A stretch of 64,000 bases of DNA from Clostridiales bacterium DTU083. GTDB taxonomy: Bacteria > Bacillota > Clostridia > Caldicoprobacterales > DTU083. The notes under the pieces were generated by a model, which saw nothing but the letters and a program-made list of their open reading frames with translations, had not been told where the DNA came from and did not search any database. Shown here one piece after another: positions 53,737-62,729 of the stretch. Numbering within the stretch: the first letter of the stretch is position 1; every line of letters starts with the position of its first letter. The stretch is taken from assembly GCA_001512915.1 (NCBI GenBank), contig LFTC01000066.1:8656-72655 (forward strand), in the 5' to 3' direction. The translations under genes and the position numbers were made by a program.

Positions 53737-54510
53737 ATGAAACAAAAACCGAAAATAGGATTGGCGCTAGGTGCAGGGGCCTCCAGAGGTTTTGCTCATA
53801 TCGGGGTGCTGCAGGTATTAGAAGAAATTGGAATAAAGGTAGATTACATAGCAGGAAGCAGCATTGGCTCTATTGTTGGCGCATTGTATGCTGCTGGTGT
53901 ATCGCCTAAAATGATGGAAGGGCTTGCTTATAATATCGATGCAAAGCTTTGTTATGATTTAGGTTTTTCCAGGAGAGGTTTTATTCAGGGAAAAAAAGTA
54001 GAAGAATTAATAAAAATGTTGACGAGAAACAGGAGCTTTGATGAATTGGACATTCCACTGGCAGTTACTGCTGTAGATTTAATCACTAACAAAAGGGTTA
54101 TTATCAAGGAAGGGAAAGTCTATAAAGGCGTGCGTGCAAGCATATCCATTCCAGGAGTCTTTCAGCCTGTATATGAAGGGGACCAGGTTTTGGTAGACGG
54201 CGGAATCCTGGAGCGGGTACCGGTTAATGTAGTGAGGGAAATGGGTGCTGATATTGTTATAGGTGTAGATGTTGCCTTCAGAGGCAAACACCGCCCTCCT
54301 GAGAATTTTATAGAAACAATATTGCAAACCATTGAGGTTATGGAGTTGGAGATTATTAAATATACAATTCCTACTGAAGATATATTAATTTGTCCTGAAG
54401 TTTACCTTGACAATCCACTTTCCTTGGATGGGGTTGAGGAAATCATAGAAGAAGGCAGAAAAGCCACATGGAAAGTTAAGGATAGATTAATGGCTTTAAT
54501 TGATGAATAA
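53737..54510 (+). CDS. ylbK: Patatin-like phospholipase, YlbK type (paralogue 2)
   Basis: A 257-residue patatin hydrolase. The oxyanion motif GAGASRG is at residues 12-18, the nucleophile Ser42 in GSSIG, and the aspartate Asp154 in DGG. AGGAGGGGAG precedes the ATG. Its position between ylbJ and tmcAL (ylbM) equals B. subtilis ylbK. Its last 35 bases overlap the convergent tmcAL gene. Substrate unknown. Confidence 0.88.
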   Translation: MKQKPKIGLALGAGASRGFAHIGVLQVLEEIGIKVDYIAGSSIGSIVGALYAAGVSPKMMEGLAYNIDAKLCYDLGFSRRGFIQGKKVEELIKMLTRNRSFDELDIPLAVTAVDLITNKRVIIKEGKVYKGVRASISIPGVFQPVYEGDQVLVDGGILERVPVNVVREMGADIVIGVDVAFRGKHRPPENFIETILQTIEVMELEIIKYTIPTEDILICPEVYLDNPLSLDGVEEIIEEGRKATWKVKDRLMALIDE

Positions 54511-55756
54511 AATCTCTCCCCCCCTGCCTGGCAGACGGGTTATTTATTGCCAATGCATATAAATCAGTTGCTAAACAATCGTATGCAAACATTTTTTGAA
54601 CATCAGCTCCATACCTGTTTATGTGTGCTGCCTTAGTAATGACTGGCACATGTGCTGTTTTTTTTAATTTTTTCAACAGCGGAAGTGCCCTGTTAGAAAA
54701 AGCAAGTATGCGTAAATAAGACGGACCGGTCTTGCGATGCATATCCTGAAAATCCGGGTCAGTCAAATTTAGTAATCCGTGTATTACAATGCGTTGGAGC
54801 CTTGTTAGAGGATATCTTTTAGTCTTTACCATAGTTAAGAATTCTTTCAAGTTGGTTGCTTTTTGCGCGTTCTCCTTAATTCTGTTTTCTAAACCTTCTT
54901 TTACGTCCACCCAAGAAGCAATTTCATCCAGCCTGCTGCGTCTAACTATTCCCAGAAATAAATCTCCCAAATGATTATTATCTACAGGGCCCATACCTTG
55001 ATCAAAGAAATCGGATAAACTATTGTAGACTTTTTCAGGCAAAGCATTTCGTACCTTCATATTCATTCCGTTTTTTAGTATCTCCTTTCGGATTGAGGTT
55101 GCACTGGATATTCCCTTTTTGATTCTAGTATCTGAATATGAAGACTTAATTCTGGGTATAGTTATTGGAATTATATTGCTGTTAGTTATTTTTAATGCTT
55201 TTAGATACTCTATTGCCAGTATGGAATTGCTTCCCGATAATGCTTTCTTTATCATTTTCAGATCTAAACAGTCATAAATGCTTTTCTTACTATCTGAATA
55301 TTTTATGTAATCTAGTAATGCATTGTATCGTGCTGCTGGATAGGACAGACCATTAGACAGGTAATTCCTCAGCAGCTCTTTGTATTGAATATCTTCAGCG
55401 ACAAGAATATCTGCTATTTGCTTAAGAATACTCAGATTTCCAGTTTCGCTGCCAAAGCTGATATGAGTAACGAGACCTGTATTATTCAGCATTTGAATGC
55501 CGCCATAGGCAAATAATTCGGCGGTTTGGACTGCATAAACGACAGGCAGTTCCAGCACAAGATCTATACCACAGTTGACTGCAGCTTCAGCTCGGATCCA
55601 TTTATCAACCATGGCAGCTTCTCCACGCTGGGTAAAGTGACCTGACATAACCGCTATTGTGTAATCAGCCTTTGTTTCTTTTTTTGACTGTAATAAATGA
55701 TACAAATGACCATAATGAAAGGGGTTGTACTCGGCGATTATTCCTAAAACTCTCAT
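54476..55756 (-). CDS. tmcAL: tRNA(Met) cytidine acetate ligase TmcAL
   Basis: A 426-residue enzyme (formerly YlbM) that makes N4-acetylcytidine at the wobble position of elongator tRNA-Met using ATP and acetate. The nucleotidyltransferase opening GIIAEYNPFHYGHLYHL with HYGH, the MSGHFTQRGEAAMVDKW segment and SGSNSILAIEYLKAL are typical. AAAGGAG precedes the ATG. The 3' end overlaps the patatin gene by 35 bases. It diverges from pta-ackA, the genes of acetate metabolism. Confidence 0.93.
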   Translation of the reverse strand: MRVLGIIAEYNPFHYGHLYHLLQSKKETKADYTIAVMSGHFTQRGEAAMVDKWIRAEAAVNCGIDLVLELPVVYAVQTAELFAYGGIQMLNNTGLVTHISFGSETGNLSILKQIADILVAEDIQYKELLRNYLSNGLSYPAARYNALLDYIKYSDSKKSIYDCLDLKMIKKALSGSNSILAIEYLKALKITNSNIIPITIPRIKSSYSDTRIKKGISSATSIRKEILKNGMNMKVRNALPEKVYNSLSDFFDQGMGPVDNNHLGDLFLGIVRRSRLDEIASWVDVKEGLENRIKENAQKATNLKEFLTMVKTKRYPLTRLQRIVIHGLLNLTDPDFQDMHRKTGPSYLRILAFSNRALPLLKKLKKTAHVPVITKAAHINRYGADVQKMFAYDCLATDLYALAINNPSARQGGRDFIHQLKPLIYP

Positions 55757-55912
55757 TGAATGCTCCTTTAGGATACTTATTTTAAATGAAGGAATAATAT
55801 TTACTATATTTTACTCTTATTTTTTTTATGGAACAAGGGTAACACTTACTTTAATTTTATCCCTTCTTTGATAGAGGAATTCAAAGATTAGTGTAGAATA
55901 CATAATAATTGG

Positions 55913-55930
55913 TTGTTTGATTCTTAACAA
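55913..55930 (+). promoter_or_regulatory. Rex-like operator at the pta promoter
   Basis: TTGTTTG-ATTC-TTAACAA has the 7-4-7 Rex layout; the right half is exact and the left half differs from TTGTTAA at two inner positions. It covers the -35 hexamer, so a bound repressor would exclude RNA polymerase. Rex senses NADH/NAD+; assignment is inference. Confidence 0.55.
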
Positions 55931-55941
55931 TGTATTATGAT
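55913..55941 (+). promoter_or_regulatory. Sigma-A promoter of pta-ackA
   Basis: TTGTTT and TATGAT are spaced by 17 bases. The start point near 55948 lies after the ORF-track start, which confirms ATG 55976 as the pta start. Confidence 0.7.
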
Positions 55942-55975
55942 ACATATTATACAGATAGTTGAAAGGAGTTATATA

Positions 55976-56971
55976 ATGAGTGTACTAAAAGACATACGAG
56001 AAAGAGCAGCACAATATGACAAAACCATTGTCCTTCCGGAAGGAAATGACGACAGGATAATAGAAGCCGCTGCCATGATTACAAAGGAAGGTATTGCAAA
56101 AATTATATTGCTTGGAAATGCGGAAGAAATAGCAAAGAAAGCCGAAGCTAATAACTGGGACTTAAGCGGTGTACAAATTATTGACCATTTAAAATCCGAG
56201 AAAATGGAGTGTTATGTTGAAGAATTTGCAGAGTTAAGAAAAAATAAAGGTATGACAATAGATAAAGCCAGAGAAATTATGAAAAATCCTCTCTATTTTG
56301 GTACAATGATGGTAAAATTAGGTGATGCAGACGGTTTGACAGCAGGAGCGGCAAATGCCACTGGAGATGTACTGCGTCCCGCTTTTCAGATTATAAAAAC
56401 AGCACCCGGCATCCCTGTTGTATCCAGCTGCTTTATCATGGAAATGCCAAATGCAAAATACGGAGCAAACGGTGTTTTCCTATTTGGAGATTGTGGTGTA
56501 AATCCAGACCCTGATGCTGAACAGTTAGGCGCAATAGCTGTTTCAACAGCAATAACCATGAAAAAAGTTGTAGGTCAAGAGCCGGTAGTTGCATTATTGT
56601 CATTCTCAACAAAAGGAAGCGCAGAACATCCCCGAGTAGACAAAGTTCGTGAAGCAACCAAAATTGCACAGAAAATGGCTCCTCAATTTTTAATTGACGG
56701 AGAACTGCAAGCGGATGCTGCATTGGTGGAGCATGTCGCAAAAAGCAAAGCTCCTGGCAGCAAGGTTGCTGGAAAGGCTAATGTGTTAATCTTCCCTGAT
56801 TTGGATTCAGGAAACATTGGATATAAGCTTACTCAGCGTCTTGCTGGGGCTGAAGCAGTCGGGCCGATTTGCCAAGGATTGGCGAAGCCGGTTAATGACT
56901 TATCTAGAGGCTGCAATGCAACAGATGTAATGAATGTGGTCGCTGTTACCGTTCTGCAGTCAGTACTATAG
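55976..56971 (+). CDS. pta: Phosphate acetyltransferase
   Basis: A 331-residue enzyme converting acetyl-CoA and phosphate to acetyl phosphate. Family motifs: KTIVLPEGNDDRIIEAA, GTMMVKLGDADGLTAGAANATGD, and VALLSFSTKGSA. It is the short form without the N-terminal regulatory domain. ATG 55976 (MSVLKDIRERA) follows AAAGGAG; the longer ORF start lies inside the promoter. It forms an operon with ackA. Confidence 0.96.
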   Translation: MSVLKDIRERAAQYDKTIVLPEGNDDRIIEAAAMITKEGIAKIILLGNAEEIAKKAEANNWDLSGVQIIDHLKSEKMECYVEEFAELRKNKGMTIDKAREIMKNPLYFGTMMVKLGDADGLTAGAANATGDVLRPAFQIIKTAPGIPVVSSCFIMEMPNAKYGANGVFLFGDCGVNPDPDAEQLGAIAVSTAITMKKVVGQEPVVALLSFSTKGSAEHPRVDKVREATKIAQKMAPQFLIDGELQADAALVEHVAKSKAPGSKVAGKANVLIFPDLDSGNIGYKLTQRLAGAEAVGPICQGLAKPVNDLSRGCNATDVMNVVAVTVLQSVL

Positions 56972-56983
56972 GGGGTGGAATAA

Positions 56984-58192
56984 ATGAAAGTATTAGTTAT
57001 CAATGCAGGAAGCTCATCTTTAAAGTATCAGCTGATAAATACAGAAGATGAAAGTGTTCTGGCACGGGGAAATGCTGAACGTATTGGTATTCCAGGTTCT
57101 TGTCTTAAACATGAACCTGCCGGAAAAGACCGTATAGAATTAAAGGCAGAATTCAAAGATCATACCGATGCCATTAAAATGGTGATGGATGCGTTGCTTC
57201 ATCCAGAATATGGCGTAATTAAAGATATGAGTGAAATTGGTGCAGTTGGACATCGTGTTGTGCATGGTGGTGAGAAATTCTCAGAATCCGTATTGATAGA
57301 CGATGAGGTAATGGGAGCCATTAAGGAAAATATAGAACTGGCTCCCCTCCATAATCCAGCAAATATCATGGGCATAGAGGCTTGCCGTAAGATTATGCCG
57401 GATGTTCCGAATACCGCTGTTTTTGATACGGCATTTCATCAAACAATGCCCAAAAAAGCATTTTTGTATGCTGTACCATATGAAGCATATGAAAAATATG
57501 GTGTTAGGCGGTATGGATTTCATGGCACGTCACACAAGTATGTAGCTTTGCGTGCAGCCCAAATATTGAATAGACCTATTGAATCTTTGAAAATAATTAC
57601 CTGTCACTTAGGAAATGGCTCCAGCATAACGGCAGTAAAACACGGTAAATCTATAGACACCAGTATGGGATTCACTCCTTTGGAAGGCTTACCCATGGGA
57701 ACCAGATCCGGAAATATTGATCCGGCTATAATAAGCTATATGATGGAAAAGGAGAATTTAACCAGCGAAGAAGTAAATAGAATTCTTAACAAACAGTCAG
57801 GTGTCCTAGGCTTGTCAGGTGTCAGCAGTGACTTCCGTGATCTGTTTAAAGCAGCAGCAGAAGGTGTGGAACGAGCTAAAATTGCACTTGATGTATTTGT
57901 TTATCAAGTCGAGAAATTCATCGGCGCATATACTGTTGCAATGGGCGGTGTAGATTGCATAGTGTTTACTGCAGGCATTGGAGAGAATACTCCTGAAATT
58001 AGAAAAGGAGCCTGCTCTAATCTTGGATTCATGGGTATAAAAATAGACGATGAAAAAAACAACAATATCCCCGGCAAATATAAAGAAGGGATCATAAGCA
58101 CAGATGATTCAAAAGCAGATGTATTAGTAATTCCAACCAATGAAGAGTTAATGATTGTTCGGGAAACCATGGAACTGTTAGAAAAGAATTAA
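56984..58192 (+). CDS. ackA: Acetate kinase
   Basis: A 402-residue ASKHA-fold kinase that makes ATP and acetate from acetyl phosphate and ADP. Visible: [22 protein letters not shown], the catalytic Asp in [30 protein letters not shown] and [21 protein letters not shown] lies upstream. With pta it is the main substrate-level ATP source in acetate-producing fermentation. Confidence 0.98.
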   Translation: MKVLVINAGSSSLKYQLINTEDESVLARGNAERIGIPGSCLKHEPAGKDRIELKAEFKDHTDAIKMVMDALLHPEYGVIKDMSEIGAVGHRVVHGGEKFSESVLIDDEVMGAIKENIELAPLHNPANIMGIEACRKIMPDVPNTAVFDTAFHQTMPKKAFLYAVPYEAYEKYGVRRYGFHGTSHKYVALRAAQILNRPIESLKIITCHLGNGSSITAVKHGKSIDTSMGFTPLEGLPMGTRSGNIDPAIISYMMEKENLTSEEVNRILNKQSGVLGLSGVSSDFRDLFKAAAEGVERAKIALDVFVYQVEKFIGAYTVAMGGVDCIVFTAGIGENTPEIRKGACSNLGFMGIKIDDEKNNNIPGKYKEGIISTDDSKADVLVIPTNEELMIVRETMELLEKN

Positions 58193-58211
58193 TGATTTTA
58201 CGGTATGTTGC

Positions 58212-58240
58212 TTGACAAACCTTTTTGTGAAACCTATAAT
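58212..58240 (+). promoter_or_regulatory. Consensus sigma-A promoter of yceD-rpmF
   Basis: TTGACA and TATAAT with a 17-base spacer: an exact match to the consensus, ending 30 bases before the yceD start. Confidence 0.93.
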
Positions 58241-58270
58241 AAATTATCGTAAGTCTATGGGGTGAAATTG

Positions 58271-58813
58271 TTGAAAATTAATGTCGAAGATATCCTGAAG
58301 GAAACAGGAGCCAGTAAGGGCTTTTGTGTTGACATTACCCTTAAGGATATCAATTGGCAGGGCGAGCCTCTTCAGTTCAGGACACCTATAAAGGTTGAAG
58401 GTAATATCACTAATACGGGTAACATACTTTTACTAAATGTTGCTATTCGGGGTTCCGTCACCTTACAATGTGTCCTATGCCTGGAGCAGTATGAGCATAA
58501 CCTTGATTTTTCATTTGAAGCAAGGTTGGCCAGAGCTTCATCCGATATAAGCAATATGGATGTTGATGCTTTCTCATTAGAGGGAAATGAGTTTAACCTG
58601 CTTGACATAATTTGGGAATTTCTTTTACTAGAAATACCGATTAGAAAAACGTGTCAAGAAAATTGCAAGGGCATATGTCCCGAATGTGGAACGAATTTGA
58701 ATAAACAGACTTGTAAATGCAAAAATTCTGTGGAGGATGATCCTGATCTTACCTTGGATGAACGGTTACAGCTATTGAAGGATCATTTTTCCAAACAGGG
58801 CAAGGAGGTGTAG
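58271..58813 (+). CDS. yceD: YceD/YlbN family protein (DUF177)
   Basis: A 180-residue protein of the YceD family, which almost always precedes rpmF and, as I recall, has been linked to 23S rRNA production in plants and bacteria. Cysteine pairs occur in CVLCLEQY and [16 protein letters not shown], suggesting metal binding. Start at TTG 58271 (MKINVEDI), 6 bases after GGGGTG; GTG 58262 overlaps that site. Confidence 0.87.
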   Translation: MKINVEDILKETGASKGFCVDITLKDINWQGEPLQFRTPIKVEGNITNTGNILLLNVAIRGSVTLQCVLCLEQYEHNLDFSFEARLARASSDISNMDVDAFSLEGNEFNLLDIIWEFLLLEIPIRKTCQENCKGICPECGTNLNKQTCKCKNSVEDDPDLTLDERLQLLKDHFSKQGKEV

Positions 58814-58817
58814 AGAA

Positions 58818-58997
58818 ATGGCTGTGCCCAAAAAGAAAACTTCCAGAGCAAGAAGAGACAAAAGAAGGGCAAATTGGAAACTGACGGCGCCCAGTATTGT
58901 AGAATGTCCACAATGTGGAGAAGCTAAGCTAAGTCATCGTGTATGCAAAAAGTGCGGATACTATAACAAAAAGCAAGTTATAGAGGTGGCTGAGTAA
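58818..58997 (+). CDS. rpmF: Ribosomal protein bL32
   Basis: A 59-residue large-subunit protein, too short for the ORF track. It reads [20 protein letters not shown] at the start and has the zinc-binding pattern CPQCGE..CKKCGYY. AAGGAGG is 9 bases before the ATG and overlaps the yceD stop. Followed by a terminator. Confidence 0.97.
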   Translation: MAVPKKKTSRARRDKRRANWKLTAPSIVECPQCGEAKLSHRVCKKCGYYNKKQVIEVAE

Positions 58998-59010
58998 ATC
59001 TTGTTATTAT

Positions 59011-59038
59011 TGAGAGCATCCTTTCAGGGTGCTCTTTT
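59011..59038 (+). terminator. Rho-independent terminator after rpmF
   Basis: GAGCATCCT pairs with AGGGTGCTC (one G-T pair) around a 3-nt loop, followed by TTTT. Confidence 0.82.
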
Positions 59039-59079
59039 AGTTTTAGGTAAATAAAAAGAATAATATTTTAATTTTACTC

Positions 59080-59108
59080 TTGCATTTCATATTTAACTCT
59101 TATATACT
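59080..59108 (+). promoter_or_regulatory. Sigma-A promoter of the fap operon
   Basis: TTGCAT and TATACT are spaced by 17 bases; the start point near 59115 falls inside the FapR-type operator. Confidence 0.85.
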
Positions 59109-59111
59109 AGC

Positions 59112-59130
59112 TTTAGCATCAGGTACTAAT
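59112..59130 (+). promoter_or_regulatory. FapR operator
   Basis: TTTAGCATCAGGTACTAAT differs at two positions from the reverse complement of the B. subtilis consensus ATTAGTACCTGATACTAAT. It lies directly downstream of the -10 element, so FapR would repress its own operon until malonyl-CoA releases it. Confidence 0.9.
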
Positions 59131-59168
59131 AACAGATAATAGACTAAACCTATACTTGAGGTGAAAAA

Positions 59169-59741
59169 ATGGCACGAAATACCATGCCCAAAAAAGAACG
59201 GCAGCAGGCTTTAGTGGATATTATCAATAAAGATCCTTTTATTACTGATGAGGAACTCAGTGAAACATTTAATGTTAGCATTCAGACTATCCGCTTGGAC
59301 CGACTTGAGCTGGGCATTCCAGAGCTTCGGGAAAGGATAAGATCTGTCGCATCTGAAAATCAAAAAAAGCTAAGAAGCTTAGATGCTAAAGAGGTCATAG
59401 GAGAAATTGTTGATTTGGAACTCGGGGTCAGCGGTATTTCTATTTTGGAGACAACCGAGGATATGGTATTTGAACGTACCCAGATAGTACGAGGCCATTA
59501 TATTTTTGCCCAGGCTGAATCATTGGCCATAGCTGTAATAGATGCAAAGGTTGCCCTGACGGGTGTTGCCAACATTAAATATAAAACTCCGATTTTTGCT
59601 GGTGATAAGTTGGTAGCCAAAGCTAAGGTGATGCGAACCAGAGGGAATAAATATTTTGTATGGGTTTTTACTAAAGTTCGTCAACAGGAAGCATTTCGAG
59701 GTAAATTCATTTTAGTGACTATAGGCGAGGATAGGAGGTAA
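59169..59741 (+). CDS. fapR: Malonyl-CoA-responsive repressor FapR
   Basis: A 190-residue regulator of fatty acid and phospholipid synthesis. An N-terminal helix-turn-helix (about 13-50, [21 protein letters not shown]) is joined to a hotdog-fold effector domain (about 75-190) that binds malonyl-CoA. It heads the lipid operon and its own operator lies upstream, so it is autoregulated. plsX follows after 4 bases. Confidence 0.96.
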   Translation: MARNTMPKKERQQALVDIINKDPFITDEELSETFNVSIQTIRLDRLELGIPELRERIRSVASENQKKLRSLDAKEVIGEIVDLELGVSGISILETTEDMVFERTQIVRGHYIFAQAESLAIAVIDAKVALTGVANIKYKTPIFAGDKLVAKAKVMRTRGNKYFVWVFTKVRQQEAFRGKFILVTIGEDRR

Positions 59742-59745
59742 AGCA

Positions 59746-60753
59746 GTGAAAGTAATTGTAGATGGCATGGGTGGAGATTTCGCTCCCAGAGAAATCGTAA
59801 AAGGAAGCCTGACGGCAGCTCGGGAATACGGCATAAAAATTGTAATTACTGGAGACAGCGTCAGATTAAACGAAGAACTGGGTAAGTTAAACGCACCCAA
59901 AGATATTTTTGAAATAATACATACATCTGAAGTAATAACCATGGAAGACAGCCCAGTAAAAGCTATTAGAAGCAAAAAGGACAGCTCAATGGTAAAGGGA
60001 TTGGAAATGGTGCGCGGAAATGCTGACACTGTGTTGGTATCAGCTGGAAGCACAGGTGCCTTGTTGGCAGGCGGATTGCTAAAAGTAGGCCGTATTAAAG
60101 GAATTGATCGCCCTGCGCTTACTTCACTGCTTCCTTTTAGAAAAAAAAGCACCCTTTTATTGGATATGGGTGCCAATACGGAATGCAAACCTGTAAATTT
60201 GGCTCAATTTGCTTTGATGGGTACAATTTATATGGAAAATGTATTAGGAAGAAAGAATCCCACTGTGGGATTATTGAACATCGGCACAGAAGAAACCAAG
60301 GGAACCGAATTATATAAAAATGCATATCAAATGATTAGCAAACTTAAAAATATCAATTTTGTTGGAAACATAGAAGCCAGGGATGTGCCGGAAGGTGCAG
60401 TTGATATACTGGTATGCGATGGGTTTACAGGCAATATTGTATTGAAATATACTGAAGGTTTGGCTTCCAGTTTGTTTGCTATGCTCAAAGATGCTATGAC
60501 TCAAAATGCTGTAAGCAAGCTTGCAGCTTTAGCTTTAAAGCCCAGCCTGAAACAATTTAAAAAGAAAATGGATTATACAGAAATTGGCGGAGCGCCGCTT
60601 TTGGGCATCAACGGAGGAATAATTAAAGCACATGGCAGTTCTAATGCAACTGCAATAAAAAATGCTATACGCCAGGGCATAGCTTATATGGAAAATGGAG
60701 TATTGGAACGTATCCGATCAGCGGTTGAATCAGCTGGGGAGGACATAAGATGA
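59746..60753 (+). CDS. plsX: Phosphate acyltransferase PlsX
   Basis: A 335-residue enzyme making acyl phosphate from acyl-ACP for phosphatidic acid synthesis with PlsY. Motifs: VDGMGGDFAPREIVKG, SAGSTGALLAGG, DMGANTECKP and VCDGFTGNIVLK. GTG start behind AGGAGGTAAAGCA. Its stop overlaps the fabH start (ATGA). It would also accept acyl phosphate from the FakA route at 46.9 kb. Confidence 0.97.
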   Translation: MKVIVDGMGGDFAPREIVKGSLTAAREYGIKIVITGDSVRLNEELGKLNAPKDIFEIIHTSEVITMEDSPVKAIRSKKDSSMVKGLEMVRGNADTVLVSAGSTGALLAGGLLKVGRIKGIDRPALTSLLPFRKKSTLLLDMGANTECKPVNLAQFALMGTIYMENVLGRKNPTVGLLNIGTEETKGTELYKNAYQMISKLKNINFVGNIEARDVPEGAVDILVCDGFTGNIVLKYTEGLASSLFAMLKDAMTQNAVSKLAALALKPSLKQFKKKMDYTEIGGAPLLGINGGIIKAHGSSNATAIKNAIRQGIAYMENGVLERIRSAVESAGEDIR

Positions 60754-61751
60754 AATCAGATTTGTTTTCTGCCGGAATAATTGGCGTAGGTTCATATGTT
60801 CCGGGAAACATAATCACCAATAAAGATTTGGAAAGAATCGTCGATACAACTGATGAATGGATTTTGAATCGAACAGGAATACGAGAAAGACGAATTGCTG
60901 ACGACAATCAGGCTGCTTCTGACCTGGGTACCATAGCCGCAAACAAAGCTCTTAAGAATGCCGGTTTGACTCCAAACGACATTGATCTTATAATTGTTGC
61001 TACTATTACTCCTGATATGAATTTCCCATCCACCGCATGTATTATTCAGCATAACTTAGGCGCTGTGAAAGCAGCTGCGTTTGATTTGGAAGCAGCTTGT
61101 TCCGGATTTCTTTATGCACTAAACGTTGCCAGCCAGTTTATCATGAATGGCTCTTATGAAAACATTCTGGTAATCGGTACTGAATGTATGAGCCGTATAA
61201 CTAATTGGAAAGACAGAAAAACTTGTATACTGTTTGGAGACGGCGCTGGAGCAGTTGTACTAAGTAAAGTAGAAAAAGGGTATGGATTTCTGTCCCAATA
61301 TATGGGCGCTGACGGCAGCGGCAAAAATTTTCTCAAAATTTCGGCTGGAGGTTCCAGACTGCCTGCTTCCATATCCACTATTGAACAGAATCTTCATTAT
61401 ATTTACATGGACGGTAGTGAAGTGTTTAAATTTGCTGTAAGAATAATGGCTGATGCTGCAAAAGAAGCGATAATTCGAGCGAATATTGAAAAAGAAGATA
61501 TTGATTTTCTTATTCCACATCAGGCGAACAAAAGAATTATAGAAGGAGCTGCAAAGCGGCTTGAATTAAATATGAGTAAAATAATTACTAATTTAGACCG
61601 CTATGGCAATATGTCAGCAGCTTCAATTCCAGTAGCCTTGGACGAAGTACTGGCAAAAGGAATGATAAAAAAGGGTGATATAATCTGCATGGTTGGTTTT
61701 GGTGCAGGTTTAACTTGGGCTTCCAATATCATAAGATGGGCTGTAGATTAA
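60750..61751 (+). CDS. fabH: 3-Oxoacyl-ACP synthase III (FabH)
   Basis: A 333-residue condensing enzyme starting fatty acid chains from acyl-CoA and malonyl-ACP. The catalytic triad is Cys in EAACSGF, His in PHQANKRI and Asn in DRYGNMSAAS. RTGIRERRIA and GDGAGAVVL are typical. Substrate choice (acetyl- or branched acyl-CoA) cannot be read from sequence. Confidence 0.96.
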   Translation: MKSDLFSAGIIGVGSYVPGNIITNKDLERIVDTTDEWILNRTGIRERRIADDNQAASDLGTIAANKALKNAGLTPNDIDLIIVATITPDMNFPSTACIIQHNLGAVKAAAFDLEAACSGFLYALNVASQFIMNGSYENILVIGTECMSRITNWKDRKTCILFGDGAGAVVLSKVEKGYGFLSQYMGADGSGKNFLKISAGGSRLPASISTIEQNLHYIYMDGSEVFKFAVRIMADAAKEAIIRANIEKEDIDFLIPHQANKRIIEGAAKRLELNMSKIITNLDRYGNMSAASIPVALDEVLAKGMIKKGDIICMVGFGAGLTWASNIIRWAVD

Positions 61752-61782
61752 TACTAGATTAAACTGAAAGGCAGGATAGCCT

Positions 61783-62715
61783 ATGAAAGTTGCATTTATT
61801 TTCCCTGGCCAAGGGGCTCAATATGTTGGAATGGGCAAGGACTTATATTCTCATTTTGATATCATAAGAAAATTTTTCGATAAAACCAATCAGATTCTAA
61901 AAGAAGAATTTGTTGATTTAATTTTTTATGGCGATGAAGAGGATATAAAGAAAACAGAGAATACACAGCCTGGCATTCTGATGGTGAGTACAGCAATATC
62001 AGAACTATTAAAAAACGAGGGCATATATCCGGTTATAACTGCAGGGCTTAGTCTTGGGGAATACAGTGCTTTGGTGGCAGCCAAATCCATAAGCTATGAG
62101 GATGCCATTCCGTTGGTACGAAAAAGAGGCATTTTGATGAATGAAGCTTATCCACCAGGTAAAGGTACTATGGCTGCAGTTCTTGGTTTGGAAGCAGAAA
62201 AACTATTGACTTGCTGTAAAAAAGCAGCTGAATACGGTGTTGTAACCATAGCAAACTATAATTGTCCAGGCCAGCTGGTAATATCAGGGCAGGTTGAAGC
62301 TGTGGAAGCTGCTTCACAATTGGCGAAGGAAGCTGGAGCGAAACGAGTGATTCCCCTGCAGGTAAGCGGGCCCTTTCATACTTCACTGCTTCAGCCGGCG
62401 GGAGAAGCATTGTATGAAGAATTAAAGAAAGTCTCTATAAAAGAGCCTGAGATTCCGGTTATTTCTAATGTAACAGCCAAACCAGCCGGAAGCTGCGAGG
62501 AGATTCGCGAGTTATTGGCACTCCAGGTTAGTCATCCTGTCCTTTTAGAAAATTCTATTCGGTATATGCTCTCTCAGGGTGTAGATACATTTATAGAAGT
62601 TGGCCCAGGTAAAGCATTGACAGGATTTGTTCAAAGGATCGATAAAAAAGTATCGGTATATAACATAAATAATGTGGCTTCTTTGGAATTCGTATTAAAC
62701 TTGCTTTTACTTTAA
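61783..62715 (+). CDS. fabD: Malonyl-CoA:ACP transacylase (FabD)
   Basis: A 310-residue transferase loading malonate onto ACP. FPGQGAQ at residues 8-14, the nucleophilic Ser in GLSLGEYSAL, and the catalytic His in GPFHTSLL are present. GAAAGGCAGG is upstream. An enoyl-reductase gene (fabK) often sits before fabD in clostridia; none is present here. Confidence 0.97.
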   Translation: MKVAFIFPGQGAQYVGMGKDLYSHFDIIRKFFDKTNQILKEEFVDLIFYGDEEDIKKTENTQPGILMVSTAISELLKNEGIYPVITAGLSLGEYSALVAAKSISYEDAIPLVRKRGILMNEAYPPGKGTMAAVLGLEAEKLLTCCKKAAEYGVVTIANYNCPGQLVISGQVEAVEAASQLAKEAGAKRVIPLQVSGPFHTSLLQPAGEALYEELKKVSIKEPEIPVISNVTAKPAGSCEEIRELLALQVSHPVLLENSIRYMLSQGVDTFIEVGPGKALTGFVQRIDKKVSVYNINNVASLEFVLNLLLL

Positions 62716-62729
62716 CTGGAGGGTAGAAC

